From the NCBI RefSeq assembly GCF_008123425.1, contig NZ_VSSS01000026.1, positions 123,730 to 187,729 of the forward strand: a DNA stretch of 64,000 nt, given 5' to 3'. The first letter of the stretch is position 1. Every line of letters begins with the position of its first letter. This document shows positions 42,384 to 50,600 of this stretch, piece after piece. A program made the position numbers and the translations under genes. The stretch comes from Bradyrhizobium rifense. Lineage in GTDB: Bacteria; Pseudomonadota; Alphaproteobacteria; Rhizobiales; Xanthobacteraceae. The notes beneath the pieces were generated by a model. That model had not been told where the DNA came from and did no database searches. It saw nothing but the letters and a program-made list of their open reading frames with translations.

Positions 42384-45224
42384 TCAGGTCTGCAGTTGCG
42401 CGATGAGATCACGGGCGATGCGCATATCGGCGATACCGGATCCTTCGGTCATCGTGGCGCAGGCCTTCTCCAGAACAGCAAGTGCGTCTGTGCGCTGGTC
42501 CCGTCCAAGCCTGACCTGCGCGATGCTGATCGCGCATCGCAGCTGCCAGAAGTCCGCGCCCTGCTGCGCGGCCAGATCCATGGCCTCGTAAAAGCAGGTG
42601 TCAGCGGCCTCCGATTGGGGCGACTCTTTCAGCATCAGCTCGCCCTTGATGCGGAGCAGCTCCGGCAGATACCAGCGTTCCTGCCTGTCGTTGCAACGCG
42701 CCAATGCGTGCTCGATCGTGTCGAAGCCGTTGTGGATCTGGTTGGCCTGTCCGAAACAGGCCGCGAGCTCGCCGAGCAGGGGAAGAAAGCGCGGCAGGAA
42801 GCGTGCATCGCCGGCGCGATTGAGCTCGTCGCGTAGCAGCGGCAAGCCCGTCTCGACGTCCGTGCGTTTGGCGATGACCAGGGCGTTGAAAGCGCGTGCC
42901 CACAGACCCCAGAGCCGGATGGCGTGGCGATCGGTATGCTCGAGCAACTCGGTGCCGTAGCGCTCGGCGGCATCGTAGTCCCCGGCCAGAAAGGCGATCG
43001 GGCAGGCGGCCTGTCCGAGCACGCTGCAAAAGGTCAGCGCGTGGCCATTGGCGCGGCCTTCATGGATATTTTGCTCGGCGAGTGCCAGGGCCTGATCCGC
43101 ATGACCCTGGAGCCACAGGATGCGGGCACGGAAATACTGCGTCGATAGCCTGACATCGAGCGGAAAGATCTTCGGTTTCTCGGCCAGCACGTGCAGGGAG
43201 GCGTTCACCCGGTCGATGCGAATCCGGGCTCCGTTCTGGTCGCCGAGATAGTGCAGCGCCACGGCGGTCAACCGGTCGGCCAGCATGAGATCGGTCTTGT
43301 CGGGTGAACTCGAAGCGGCCTCGGCGAAACGATCGGCCAGCACGCGCGCCTTGCCGAATGCGCCGTTGTTGAACTGGTCGATGCACAGGCCCCAGAGCGC
43401 CCGCAGCCGGAAATCCTTGTCGTCGAGCTTGTCAGCCAGTTCGAGGGTGGCCTCGAGGATCGGGCGGGCCTCGCGCGCGCGTCCTTCGCCATACATCAGC
43501 GACCAACCGAGCGCTGCCAGGAGCTGCATGCGCACCCGCTCGTCACCGTGGTCTCCGAGCGCGGCCAGTGCCGTTCTGGCGCGCTCGCGACACTCCGAGA
43601 ATAGCGAAAGGCGGATCCAGAGCGTGACCGCCACCGCCGTCAGCGCGATGCCGAGCTGGGCGTCGCCGTCGGCCGAAAAGGCCCAATCCAGCGCGGCGCG
43701 CAGATTGTCCAGCTCCGCGCCGTAGACGCCAAGCCAGTCCAACAGCGGCGCGGAGGTCTCGGCTTCAGCGCGCTCGAACAGGTCACGAAAATATTCGGCG
43801 TGCCGCTGTGCGATCCGCTTGGCTTCGCCGGCCTCGTTGAGCTTGCCGAGCGCGTAGGTGCGCGTGGTATCCAGCAGGCGATAACGCAGTGTTCGCGCAC
43901 CGGACGGTGCGATCAGCGATTTCGTGACGAGATTGTCGATCGCCTCCATGGTCGCCGACGTACTGAGCCCATCGCCCGACGCGACGGCGGCAGCCGCCTC
44001 GGGCGTGAACGGGCCGACGAACACCGACAATCTCCGCAAGATCGCGCTCTCGGATGCGGGAAGAAGGTCGTAGCTCCAGTCGAGCGCTGCGCTGAGCGTC
44101 TGGTGTCGCGGAATGGCGGTGCGCCGCCCGCGCCATTGCAGCGAAAACCGGCTGTCGAGCAGGGACGCCGTGCCGGCGATGCCATAGGCATTGACGCGCC
44201 CCGCCGCGAGCTCGATCGCAAGCGCGATGCCGTCAAGGCGGCGGCAGATGTCCGCCACCAGCGGTGCTTCTTCCGCGCTGAGCTGAAATGGTCCGGAACT
44301 CTGCGCGATACGTTCGACGAAGAGCTGGGCTGCGGGATAGGCGAGGATGTCGGCCACGGCGAGGTCATCGCGCCGGGGCGGGCAGTCCAGCGGAAACAGC
44401 CGAAAGATCCGTTCGCCTTCGCTGCGAAAGGATTCGCGGCTGGTGGCGAGCACATGCAGTCGCGGTGCCTCGCGAACCAGGCGTTCGACCAGCGGCGCGA
44501 GGGTCTCCAGCACGTGCTCGCAACTGTCGAAGATCAGCAGCGTCGGCTTCGCCTGGAGATGGGTCAATAGCGCCGGGACCGGATCCTCCGCATTGATGGA
44601 CAGCCCGAGCGTCGATGCGATGGTGACGGCCGCGAGTTCGGGCTTTCGCACCGGTCCGAAGTCGACGAAGAAGACGTTGCCATCGAAATGGGCCAGCCTG
44701 CGATGGCCCACGGTCACGGCCACTGCGGTCTTGCCGATACCGCCGGGGCCGACCACGGTGACGAAACGATGCAGCGCCAGCCCCGCCGAAATCTTTTCGA
44801 TGACGTCGTCGCGCCCGATCACCCGGGCGAGCGGCGTGGGAAGCGAACGGGGGAGGGGGACATCAGCCGGGGGAGCAGGAAGTGCAGGAGCAATTTGGGC
44901 GAGTGATGCGACGAAGCAATAGCCACGCCCCGGGACGTTGACGACATAGCGGGCCGATTTGCCGGTGTCGCCGAGGGCCTTGCGCAGCGCTGCGATGTGG
45001 AAGCGGAGGCTGCCGTCGTCCACATTCACGTCGGCCCAGACGCGTTTGACCAGCTCGCGCTTGTCGACGACTTCGCCGGGCCGCTCGGCCAGGAAGATCA
45101 GGATGTCGAGCGCGCGGCCTCCGACGTGAAGATGCGCGCCGTCCCTCTCCAGGAGGCGCGACTTCGGAAACAGTCGGAATGGCCCAAAAGAAATGGCCGA
45201 GTCATGGTTGTTATCGTCTGGCAC
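42384..45224 (-). CDS. Winged-helix/STAND-like ATPase regulator, paralogue 3
   Basis: About 946 residues. I place the start at GTG 45224 (MPDDNNHDSAISFGPFRLFP): it aligns residue for residue with the paralogue 2 start, GAGGGGG lies upstream, and the shared promoter is then 43 bp away in both genes. An ATG at 45266 would add 14 residues and cut into that promoter. Winged helix about 10-108 (recognition helix SLRFHIAALRKALGD, wing NVPGRGYCF), Walker A GPGGIGKT at 159-166, Walker B LLIFDSCEH, then a long helical TPR-like region. It is nearly the same as paralogue 2 in the DNA-reading part. Confidence 0.9.
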   Translation of the reverse strand: MPDDNNHDSAISFGPFRLFPKSRLLERDGAHLHVGGRALDILIFLAERPGEVVDKRELVKRVWADVNVDDGSLRFHIAALRKALGDTGKSARYVVNVPGRGYCFVASLAQIAPALPAPPADVPLPRSLPTPLARVIGRDDVIEKISAGLALHRFVTVVGPGGIGKTAVAVTVGHRRLAHFDGNVFFVDFGPVRKPELAAVTIASTLGLSINAEDPVPALLTHLQAKPTLLIFDSCEHVLETLAPLVERLVREAPRLHVLATSRESFRSEGERIFRLFPLDCPPRRDDLAVADILAYPAAQLFVERIAQSSGPFQLSAEEAPLVADICRRLDGIALAIELAAGRVNAYGIAGTASLLDSRFSLQWRGRRTAIPRHQTLSAALDWSYDLLPASESAILRRLSVFVGPFTPEAAAAVASGDGLSTSATMEAIDNLVTKSLIAPSGARTLRYRLLDTTRTYALGKLNEAGEAKRIAQRHAEYFRDLFERAEAETSAPLLDWLGVYGAELDNLRAALDWAFSADGDAQLGIALTAVAVTLWIRLSLFSECRERARTALAALGDHGDERVRMQLLAALGWSLMYGEGRAREARPILEATLELADKLDDKDFRLRALWGLCIDQFNNGAFGKARVLADRFAEAASSSPDKTDLMLADRLTAVALHYLGDQNGARIRIDRVNASLHVLAEKPKIFPLDVRLSTQYFRARILWLQGHADQALALAEQNIHEGRANGHALTFCSVLGQAACPIAFLAGDYDAAERYGTELLEHTDRHAIRLWGLWARAFNALVIAKRTDVETGLPLLRDELNRAGDARFLPRFLPLLGELAACFGQANQIHNGFDTIEHALARCNDRQERWYLPELLRIKGELMLKESPQSEAADTCFYEAMDLAAQQGADFWQLRCAISIAQVRLGRDQRTDALAVLEKACATMTEGSGIADMRIARDLIAQLQT

Positions 45225-45266
45225 GCACCATAGCCCCCTCGGCAGGGAGTCAAAAATGTTTGACAT

Positions 45267-45294
45267 TGTCTACCAGAACGAAGCGTACAGTAAA
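45267..45294 (-). promoter_or_regulatory. Promoter shared by STAND-like regulators 2 and 3 (copy for regulator 3)
   Basis: Minus strand: TTTACT, 16 nt, TAGACA, with CGTTCTGG before the -10-like box and TTTTCGTCCAG upstream of the -35-like box. Layout and distance to the start codon equal the regulator 2 copy. Identity is concentrated in the two boxes and CGTTCTG, as expected of a functional element in otherwise diverged sequence. Confidence 0.6.
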
Positions 45295-45451
45295 CTGGAC
45301 GAAAACAGAGGGTGGTGGCCAATGATCCGATCGCGGCTGCTTTGACCGACATGTCACAGCGAAAATATCGCTTTCCGATGAATGACTTAAGGCTGCGCCT
45401 GAAAATGGCGCTGTCCGGGGAGCTGTCGATCTTGCGCAAGGGGCGCATGCC

Positions 45452-45478
45452 GCAAAACGGGGCAGACCTCCGTTTTGC
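45452..45478. other. 9-bp hairpin upstream of the Bug-type gene
   Basis: Perfect arms GCAAAACGG and CCGTTTTGC with a 9-nt loop, about 120 bp before the Bug gene start. It could be a leader hairpin of that gene or an operator. No T-run follows on either strand. Confidence 0.4.
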
Positions 45479-45598
45479 TGGCCAGGCCCGTCGCCTCGCC
45501 AACCGCGCGCCATTGACGATGGCCGCATCGTGCTGCGAATGGAGTTTTGGGAGCCGGTCCCGCCACTGATCACGAGCTGCCCATCTTCGGAATTGGAC

Positions 45599-46588
45599 AT
45601 GCCCTCCCTTTCGCGGCGACGATTCGTCAATGCAGCTGCATTTGCGGCGACCGTCGCCGGATTTCCACGCAGCGGAAGCGCTGCGGGCTATCCATCGCGT
45701 CCCATTCGGCTCGTGATCCCCTATGGGGCCGGCGGCTCAGGCGATGAGATCGGACGTCCCTGGGTGGAGAGGATGTCATCGCAGCTTGGTCCGACGTTCG
45801 TCGAGAACATCGGCGGTGCAGGTGGCGCGATCGGGACGACCGCCGTCGCGCGCGAGGCGCCTGATGGCTATTCGCTGCTTCTGGGAAATGGCAGCACGCA
45901 GGTCATCATTCCGCTGACGACGGCCAATCCCTCCTATTCTGTCGGCGACTTCCGGGCGATCTATCGCTTGATCAGCAGTGCGCTGGTTTTTGCCACCCAT
46001 CCGTCCGTGCCGGCCGCAAATTTGAAAGAGCTTATCGCTTACGCCGAGACCAAACCCGGTACGATGTCTTACGGGACGCCCGGCATCGGCACCGGAAATC
46101 ACCTGGTCGGCGAGATGTTCAAGCAGCAGGCGGGCGGGCTGGATATCGTGCACGTTCCCTATCGGGGGATCGCGCAGGCCACCAACGACCTCGTCGCCGG
46201 CCAGATATCTCTCATTATTGGCGTCATGTCGGTTCAATTGCTGCAATTGAGTCAGGCGGGCAAGATAAAGCTGCTCGCGGTCACACCCGAGAAGCGATTG
46301 AGCGGCGCGCCTGATATTCCGACCGCCATGGAATCGGGCATGCCGGATCTCAGCTATGAGGGATGGTTCGGCCTGTTCGCGCATAAGATGACAGACGATG
46401 CGATCATCGACCGCATCGCGCAGGCGACCCGGACGGCTATGGCCGATCCTGCGCTCCAGGCAGCGTATCGCGCGCAAGGCATGGAGCCGGACAGCGATTC
46501 CAGCCCGGACAAGTTTCAGCGAATTGTCGACGCCACCACGGCAAGCCTTGCTCCCGTGATCAAGTCAATCGGGCTGAAGTCGCTGTAA
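45599..46588 (+). CDS. Bug-family tripartite tricarboxylate-type substrate-binding protein
   Basis: About 329 residues from the ATG at 45599 (MPSLSRRRFVNAAAFAATVA), giving a Tat-type signal (SRRRFVNA). The mature start YPSRPIRLVIPYGAGGSGDEIGRP is the Bug/TctC signature, and PGTMSYGTPGIGTGNHLVGEMF and HVPYRGIAQATNDLVAGQI follow. Bug proteins bind carboxylates or amides in the periplasm and often occur as orphans, as here: no TctA/TctB membrane genes are adjacent. It converges on the azoreductase-like gene. Confidence 0.9.
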   Translation: MPSLSRRRFVNAAAFAATVAGFPRSGSAAGYPSRPIRLVIPYGAGGSGDEIGRPWVERMSSQLGPTFVENIGGAGGAIGTTAVAREAPDGYSLLLGNGSTQVIIPLTTANPSYSVGDFRAIYRLISSALVFATHPSVPAANLKELIAYAETKPGTMSYGTPGIGTGNHLVGEMFKQQAGGLDIVHVPYRGIAQATNDLVAGQISLIIGVMSVQLLQLSQAGKIKLLAVTPEKRLSGAPDIPTAMESGMPDLSYEGWFGLFAHKMTDDAIIDRIAQATRTAMADPALQAAYRAQGMEPDSDSSPDKFQRIVDATTASLAPVIKSIGLKSL

Positions 46589-46606
46589 AGGTGACAAGAG
46601 CGCAAC

Positions 46607-47233
46607 TCAGAACCGCTTCGCCATCTCGGCTAGGCGGCGGTGGGCGGTGTCGCGGGCGGCGCGGATCGGCTCACTTGGGCCTGCCGTTGGGCCGATCGGC
46701 ACGAAGCGCACGTCGCTGACGCCGATGAAACGAAGCGCCTCGCGCAAATAGGGCGTCGCCATGTCGATGCGGCCGCGGTTCATGCCGGTGGCAAAGTCGC
46801 TGCCGGAGGCCAGGATGACGATGGTCGGACGGTCTTTCAGGAGCGGTAAATAGCCGTGCGCCGGATCGAAGCGGAACGTCAGGCCGGGCTGGATGACGAT
46901 GTCGAACCACTGCTTCAGCTTGTAGGGGATGCCGAAATTCCACATCGGCGTCGAGATCAGCACGCGCTCCGCCAGCGAGAAGCGCAGTGCCATCCGCTCG
47001 GCCTCCGCAAAGCTGTCCCGCTGCGCGTCGTTGAAGGCTTGCGCGTTCAACCGCGCATATTTGGCCTCGACGATGGGGCCGGCAAATTCCGGCATGCGCT
47101 CGTGCCAGAGATCGACGACGTCGATGTCCCAGTCGGGGCGAGCCTGGCGAAAGCCGTCAAGGAAGAGTCGTGCGCCGACGCTCGACTCGGAATCGGCGCG
47201 CGGGGAGCAGGAGAGGTGCAAAAGCTTTGCCAC
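46607..47233 (-). CDS. FMN-dependent NADH-azoreductase/quinone reductase-like flavoprotein
   Basis: 208 residues. The flavodoxin-like fold starts AKLLHLSCSPRADSESSVG, and the azoreductase motif TPMWNFGIPYKLKQWFDIVIQPGLTF is present, followed by GSDFATGMNRGRID. AzoR-type enzymes reduce quinones or azo compounds by two electrons with NAD(P)H. Its GTG/ATG region starts 3 bp after the stop of the upstream fusion gene, and it is the last gene of the long minus-strand operon. A quinone or related product of the pathway could be its substrate (inference). Confidence 0.9.
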   Translation of the reverse strand: MAKLLHLSCSPRADSESSVGARLFLDGFRQARPDWDIDVVDLWHERMPEFAGPIVEAKYARLNAQAFNDAQRDSFAEAERMALRFSLAERVLISTPMWNFGIPYKLKQWFDIVIQPGLTFRFDPAHGYLPLLKDRPTIVILASGSDFATGMNRGRIDMATPYLREALRFIGVSDVRFVPIGPTAGPSEPIRAARDTAHRRLAEMAKRF

Positions 47234-47236
47234 AAC

Positions 47237-48814
47237 TCATCCCAGCGCTCTGATGACGGCGTCCGCGCGCGTGACCACCGCAACGTTCTGCATGGCAAAG
47301 TTGATCGAGGCCGAGTGCCAGTCGGCATTCATGGTCGAGCAACAGTCTTCCGGCACGATCATGAAATAGCCCTTGTCGGCGCCGGTGCGCGCGGTGTGCT
47401 CGACCGACATGTTGGTCCAGGCACCGGTGTTGATGATCATGTCGCGGCCGGTGGCCTTGAGGATCGTCTCCAACCGCGTGCCTTCCCAGGCGCTCATCCG
47501 CATCTTCTCGACCACGAAGTCGCCCGGGCGCGGCTCGAGGCCGGAAACCGGTGCGGCCCCCCAGCTGCCGCGTACCATCGCCTTGCTGTCGACGAGACCC
47601 TCGAACAGCGGCGCGTTCAGCGTCACGCCGGGCGCACCGGGCTCGACCACGAACCAGACATGGATGATGGTGACGCCGCGCGCGCGAGCCGTTTCCGCCA
47701 GGCGGCGAACGTTCTCGACGACATGCTGCTGCTTCGCGTGCCCGGGCGCACCGGAGTCAGCGAAGGCGCCGCCATCCATGATGACGTCGTTCTGGAGATC
47801 CTGGATGATCATGGCGCAGCGGTTTGGATCGAGGTGCAACTCGCCGTCGGCGAGGATCGGCGCCGCAGCGGCGGGGCCGGCGCTCGTGGCGCCGCCGCCA
47901 CTGCGTCTGCCACTCATATAGGGTTCATGGCGCGGTCCGGCTTTGGTCGGGATGGCGTAGACCGAATGCGTCGAAGTCAGGTACAGCGTGCGGAAATCCG
48001 GTCCGCCCCAGGCGAGATTGGCGACGAGCTCGGGCACGCGGACCTTTCCGAGCAGCTCGCCGCGCGGCGAATAGACCCAGACGCCGCCCGGCGCGGTGAC
48101 CCAGACGTTACCGTGCTGGTCGCACTTCATGCCGTCGGGCAGGCCCGGCTCCAACTCGGACCGGATGCCGCTTGCGAACACGCGCGCGTTCGATAGTATG
48201 CCGTCGGCATTGACGTCGAACACGCGGATCAGCGCCTGCACGGTGTCGTTGACATAAAGCAGTTTCTCGTCGGGCGAGAAGCACAGTCCGTTCGGCTGAT
48301 CGAACAGGGTTCGATCGACCACCAGCTTGGGCTCGCTGCCGGGCACGACGCGATAGACGCCCTGAAAGCCGAGCTGGCGCGGCCGCTCCACGCCATAGAC
48401 CGGCATGCGGCCATACCAGGGATCCGAGAAGTAGATCGCGCCGGACGAGTGCACGCAAACGTCGTTCGGGCTGTTGAGTTCCTGCCCGCCAAAATGCGAG
48501 GCGAGCACTTCGCGCCGTCCGTCCGGCCGCTCGCGGATCAACGACGAGGTCGCGTGCTCGCAGACGATCAGATTGAGCTCGGCGTCATAGGTCATGCCGT
48601 TGCACTTGTTTGACGGACGCTTGACCTCGGCGACACCGCGCCGCGCATCCCAGCGCCGGCGCACGTCGCCTGGCATGTCCGAGAACAGCAGGTAGTGATC
48701 GACCGGATGCCAGATCGGCCCTTCCGTGAAGTCAAAGCCTGTGCCGACCTGTGCAACGGGTGCGTAAGGATCGATCAGGGTTTCGAATTCGGAGCGCAAG
48801 GTGACGTGTGTCAT
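47237..48814 (-). CDS. SMP-30/gluconolactonase fused to a cysteine-hydrolase (isochorismatase-like) domain
   Basis: 525 residues. Residues about 1-300 form an SMP-30-type beta-propeller (TEGPIWHPVDHYLLFSDMPG, CNGMTYDAELNLIVCEH, NSPNDVCVHSSGAIYFSDPWYG, QPNGLCFSPDEKLLYVNDT), usually a metal-dependent lactonase. A Gly/Ala linker (about 300-330) leads to an isochorismatase-like domain with Asp339 in IIQDLQND and Lys in VVEKMRMSAWEGT. The position of the nucleophile Cys (usual TNVCVE) reads TNMSVE, so it is Ser470. The family includes nicotinamidases, N-carbamoyl and amide hydrolases, and Cys-less isochorismatases. Lactone and amide or enol-ether opening in one chain would suit ring degradation after hydroxylation. 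Confidence 0.9.
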   Translation of the reverse strand: MTHVTLRSEFETLIDPYAPVAQVGTGFDFTEGPIWHPVDHYLLFSDMPGDVRRRWDARRGVAEVKRPSNKCNGMTYDAELNLIVCEHATSSLIRERPDGRREVLASHFGGQELNSPNDVCVHSSGAIYFSDPWYGRMPVYGVERPRQLGFQGVYRVVPGSEPKLVVDRTLFDQPNGLCFSPDEKLLYVNDTVQALIRVFDVNADGILSNARVFASGIRSELEPGLPDGMKCDQHGNVWVTAPGGVWVYSPRGELLGKVRVPELVANLAWGGPDFRTLYLTSTHSVYAIPTKAGPRHEPYMSGRRSGGGATSAGPAAAAPILADGELHLDPNRCAMIIQDLQNDVIMDGGAFADSGAPGHAKQQHVVENVRRLAETARARGVTIIHVWFVVEPGAPGVTLNAPLFEGLVDSKAMVRGSWGAAPVSGLEPRPGDFVVEKMRMSAWEGTRLETILKATGRDMIINTGAWTNMSVEHTARTGADKGYFMIVPEDCCSTMNADWHSASINFAMQNVAVVTRADAVIRALG

Positions 48815-48835
48815 CGGTCGGTCCTCAAGATCATG

Positions 48836-49684
48836 TCAGGCCGGGAACCAGTTGCGCGCGGGCAGGGACTGCACGATCGGGCCCGGGACCTGATCGTGGA
48901 GCCGGCCCACGACGTTGCCGCCTTCGATCTTGGCGGGGCGATCGTGCACCGGGAGCAGATAGCGCGAGTTGCTGAGAAGTTTCTTGATCGCGGCCTTCTC
49001 GGCGCGCTTGCTGGTGCCATGGTTGCCGGTGGTACGTGGCTCCCAGTCGTGGATCTCGTTGAAGGGCGTGACGATCTGGTCGTTGAAATCGTAGATCACG
49101 TCGCCGCAGATGGTGGCGATGCCGTCGGCGGTCTCGACGATGATGTTCATCGAGCCCTCGGTGTGGGCGCCGGCGGCGTCGCAATAGACGCCGGGCATCA
49201 GCTCGATCGGGCCGGTGATTTCGAGGTCGAGGAAGCGCAGCGCGCTCTTGGTGTGCAGGCGGTCGATCAGGTGCTTGATGTCAGGCGCCGGGTACTGCGG
49301 ATGCATCAGGCCGGAGACGGAATATTCCAGCTCCTTGCGGTTGAGGACGACGGTCGTGTTCATCGGGAACAGATCGTCCTTGCCGGCATGGTCGATGTGC
49401 AGATGGGTATGGCAGACGAAGCGGACATCGCCCATGCGCACGCCGTGGCGGGCGAGCTGGTTCTCGATCATGTGTTCGTGGTACTGCAAGCCGCGCATGC
49501 CCAGCGTCTCCATGATCTGGTTGGAGCGATAACCGGTATCGACCACGACCGGATATTTGCCGCCGAGGATCAAAAAGCCCAGCGTGAGGACACGGCGGGT
49601 GCGGCCGCAGTCGCGGCCGAGCACCAGGAAGCTCGATTCCAGCTCGATATCGCCGTAGTCCAGGATCTTGATCTCCAGCGCCAT
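48836..49684 (-). CDS. Metallo-beta-lactamase-fold hydrolase (AHL lactonase-like)
   Basis: About 282 residues from the ATG at 49684 (MALEIKILDYGDIELESSFL), preceded by GGGAGG. The metal motif HTHLHIDHAG (HxHxDH), a distal His in DAAGAHTEGS, Asp in ICGDVIYD and His in PVHDRP supply the two-zinc site. Within the fold it is closest in style to the AttM/AiiA-like N-acyl-homoserine lactonase group, but in this operon a lactone or ester from the catabolic pathway is more likely. It lies between the fusion gene and the amidohydrolase gene. Confidence 0.9.
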   Translation of the reverse strand: MALEIKILDYGDIELESSFLVLGRDCGRTRRVLTLGFLILGGKYPVVVDTGYRSNQIMETLGMRGLQYHEHMIENQLARHGVRMGDVRFVCHTHLHIDHAGKDDLFPMNTTVVLNRKELEYSVSGLMHPQYPAPDIKHLIDRLHTKSALRFLDLEITGPIELMPGVYCDAAGAHTEGSMNIIVETADGIATICGDVIYDFNDQIVTPFNEIHDWEPRTTGNHGTSKRAEKAAIKKLLSNSRYLLPVHDRPAKIEGGNVVGRLHDQVPGPIVQSLPARNWFPA

Positions 49685-49709
49685 TCGTTTCCCTCCCTGT
49701 GTTCCATTT

Positions 49710-50600
49710 TTATCTGTCAAGCCGATAGACGCGCGTTGCCGTGCCTCCGAAGATCGCATCCCGTTGCTCCGCGCTCAGCGGCGCCGCCGCAGTCCGAAAC
49801 GCGTCGACGAGCTCGCGATAGCTGGTCCACAATTTCTCGATCGGAAAATTGGAGCCGAACAGGCAACGCTCGGCGCCGAAGATTGCGACAGTATCTGTGA
49901 CCACGGCAGCGATATGCGCGGGATCGTTGCGATGGACGAACGTGCCGAGCCCGGATAGTTTCGAGACCACGTTCGGGCACGTCGCGAGCCGGGCCATCCC
50001 GGCGCGCCAGGCCGCGCGGCCCGCCGGCGAAGGGTCTTCGAGCATGCCGGCGTGCTGAAGGATGAAAGTCACCTTGGGACAGGACTCCGCAAGCTGCGCC
50101 GCATCCGGCATCTGCGGTGTGAAGACCTGGAGATCAAAACTCCAGCCGTAATCGGCGAGCCGCGCGACGTTGCGGCGGACCGTCGGATCGATGCAGAGAT
50201 CGGGCTTTGCGGCGAAGCGATAGAGCGGGTTCTCGTGCCAGTGCAGCTGCATGCGTGCGCCACGCACCAGCGGATAGCGCTTCAGGCGGTCGAGCTGCGG
50301 GCGGACGTCGTCCTCGGCGAAATTGGCGTAGGCGACGATAGCGTGCGGCCAACCGTGCTCGTCGGCAGTCTGCTGCACCCAGGCGGCTTCGTCCTCGAAA
50401 TGGTCGTTGGCCCAGTTGGTCTGGACGTAGACCGAGCGGGTGACGCCGGCACCCCTGAGGTCGTCGAGATATTCGGGAAGCGGATAATCGCGCCGAATGG
50501 CCTCGTAGGGTCCGAAGATGCGCGGCTGCATCGGGCCGACCAGCCAGGGCAGGTCGGCCTGCCGCCAGATATGATGATGGCTGTCGACAATCTCGCTCAC
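49710..50600 (-). CDS. Amidohydrolase-2 family protein (COG3618-type lactonase)
   Basis: 296 residues. The TIM-barrel amidohydrolase start VDSHHHIWRQADLPWL (HxH), a mid-barrel GARMQLHWH, His in FILQHAGML and the terminal metal-type segment GAERCLFGSNFPIEKLW match the COG3618 group, which includes 2-pyrone-4,6-dicarboxylate hydrolase and sugar-acid lactonases. It would open a lactone or a similar ring. It overlaps the VWA gene by 4 bp (ATGA), so is firmly part of the operon. Confidence 0.9.
   Translation of the reverse strand: MSEIVDSHHHIWRQADLPWLVGPMQPRIFGPYEAIRRDYPLPEYLDDLRGAGVTRSVYVQTNWANDHFEDEAAWVQQTADEHGWPHAIVAYANFAEDDVRPQLDRLKRYPLVRGARMQLHWHENPLYRFAAKPDLCIDPTVRRNVARLADYGWSFDLQVFTPQMPDAAQLAESCPKVTFILQHAGMLEDPSPAGRAAWRAGMARLATCPNVVSKLSGLGTFVHRNDPAHIAAVVTDTVAIFGAERCLFGSNFPIEKLWTSYRELVDAFRTAAAPLSAEQRDAIFGGTATRVYRLDR

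Larger units (their letters stand above)
45225..45598. other. 374-bp divergent region between regulator 3 and the Bug-type protein
   Basis: It holds the regulator 3 promoter (45267-45294) and a 9-bp hairpin at 45452-45478. A plus-strand frame of 85 codons at 45312-45569 begins with GTG but has no family features, no good ribosome site and an atypical end, so I do not call it a gene. The promoter for the Bug-type gene cannot be pinned down. Confidence 0.5.

Noticed and set aside
45312..45569. 85-codon plus-strand frame between regulator 3 and the Bug-type gene
   Set aside because: GTG start without a good ribosome site, no family resemblance, and it spans a 9-bp hairpin. Kept only as a note in the intergenic entry.
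48836..49684. Calling the metallo-beta-lactamase-fold protein a quorum-quenching AHL lactonase
   Set aside because: Fold and HxHxDH site fit, but the operon is catabolic and no luxI/luxR genes are present, so the substrate was left open.
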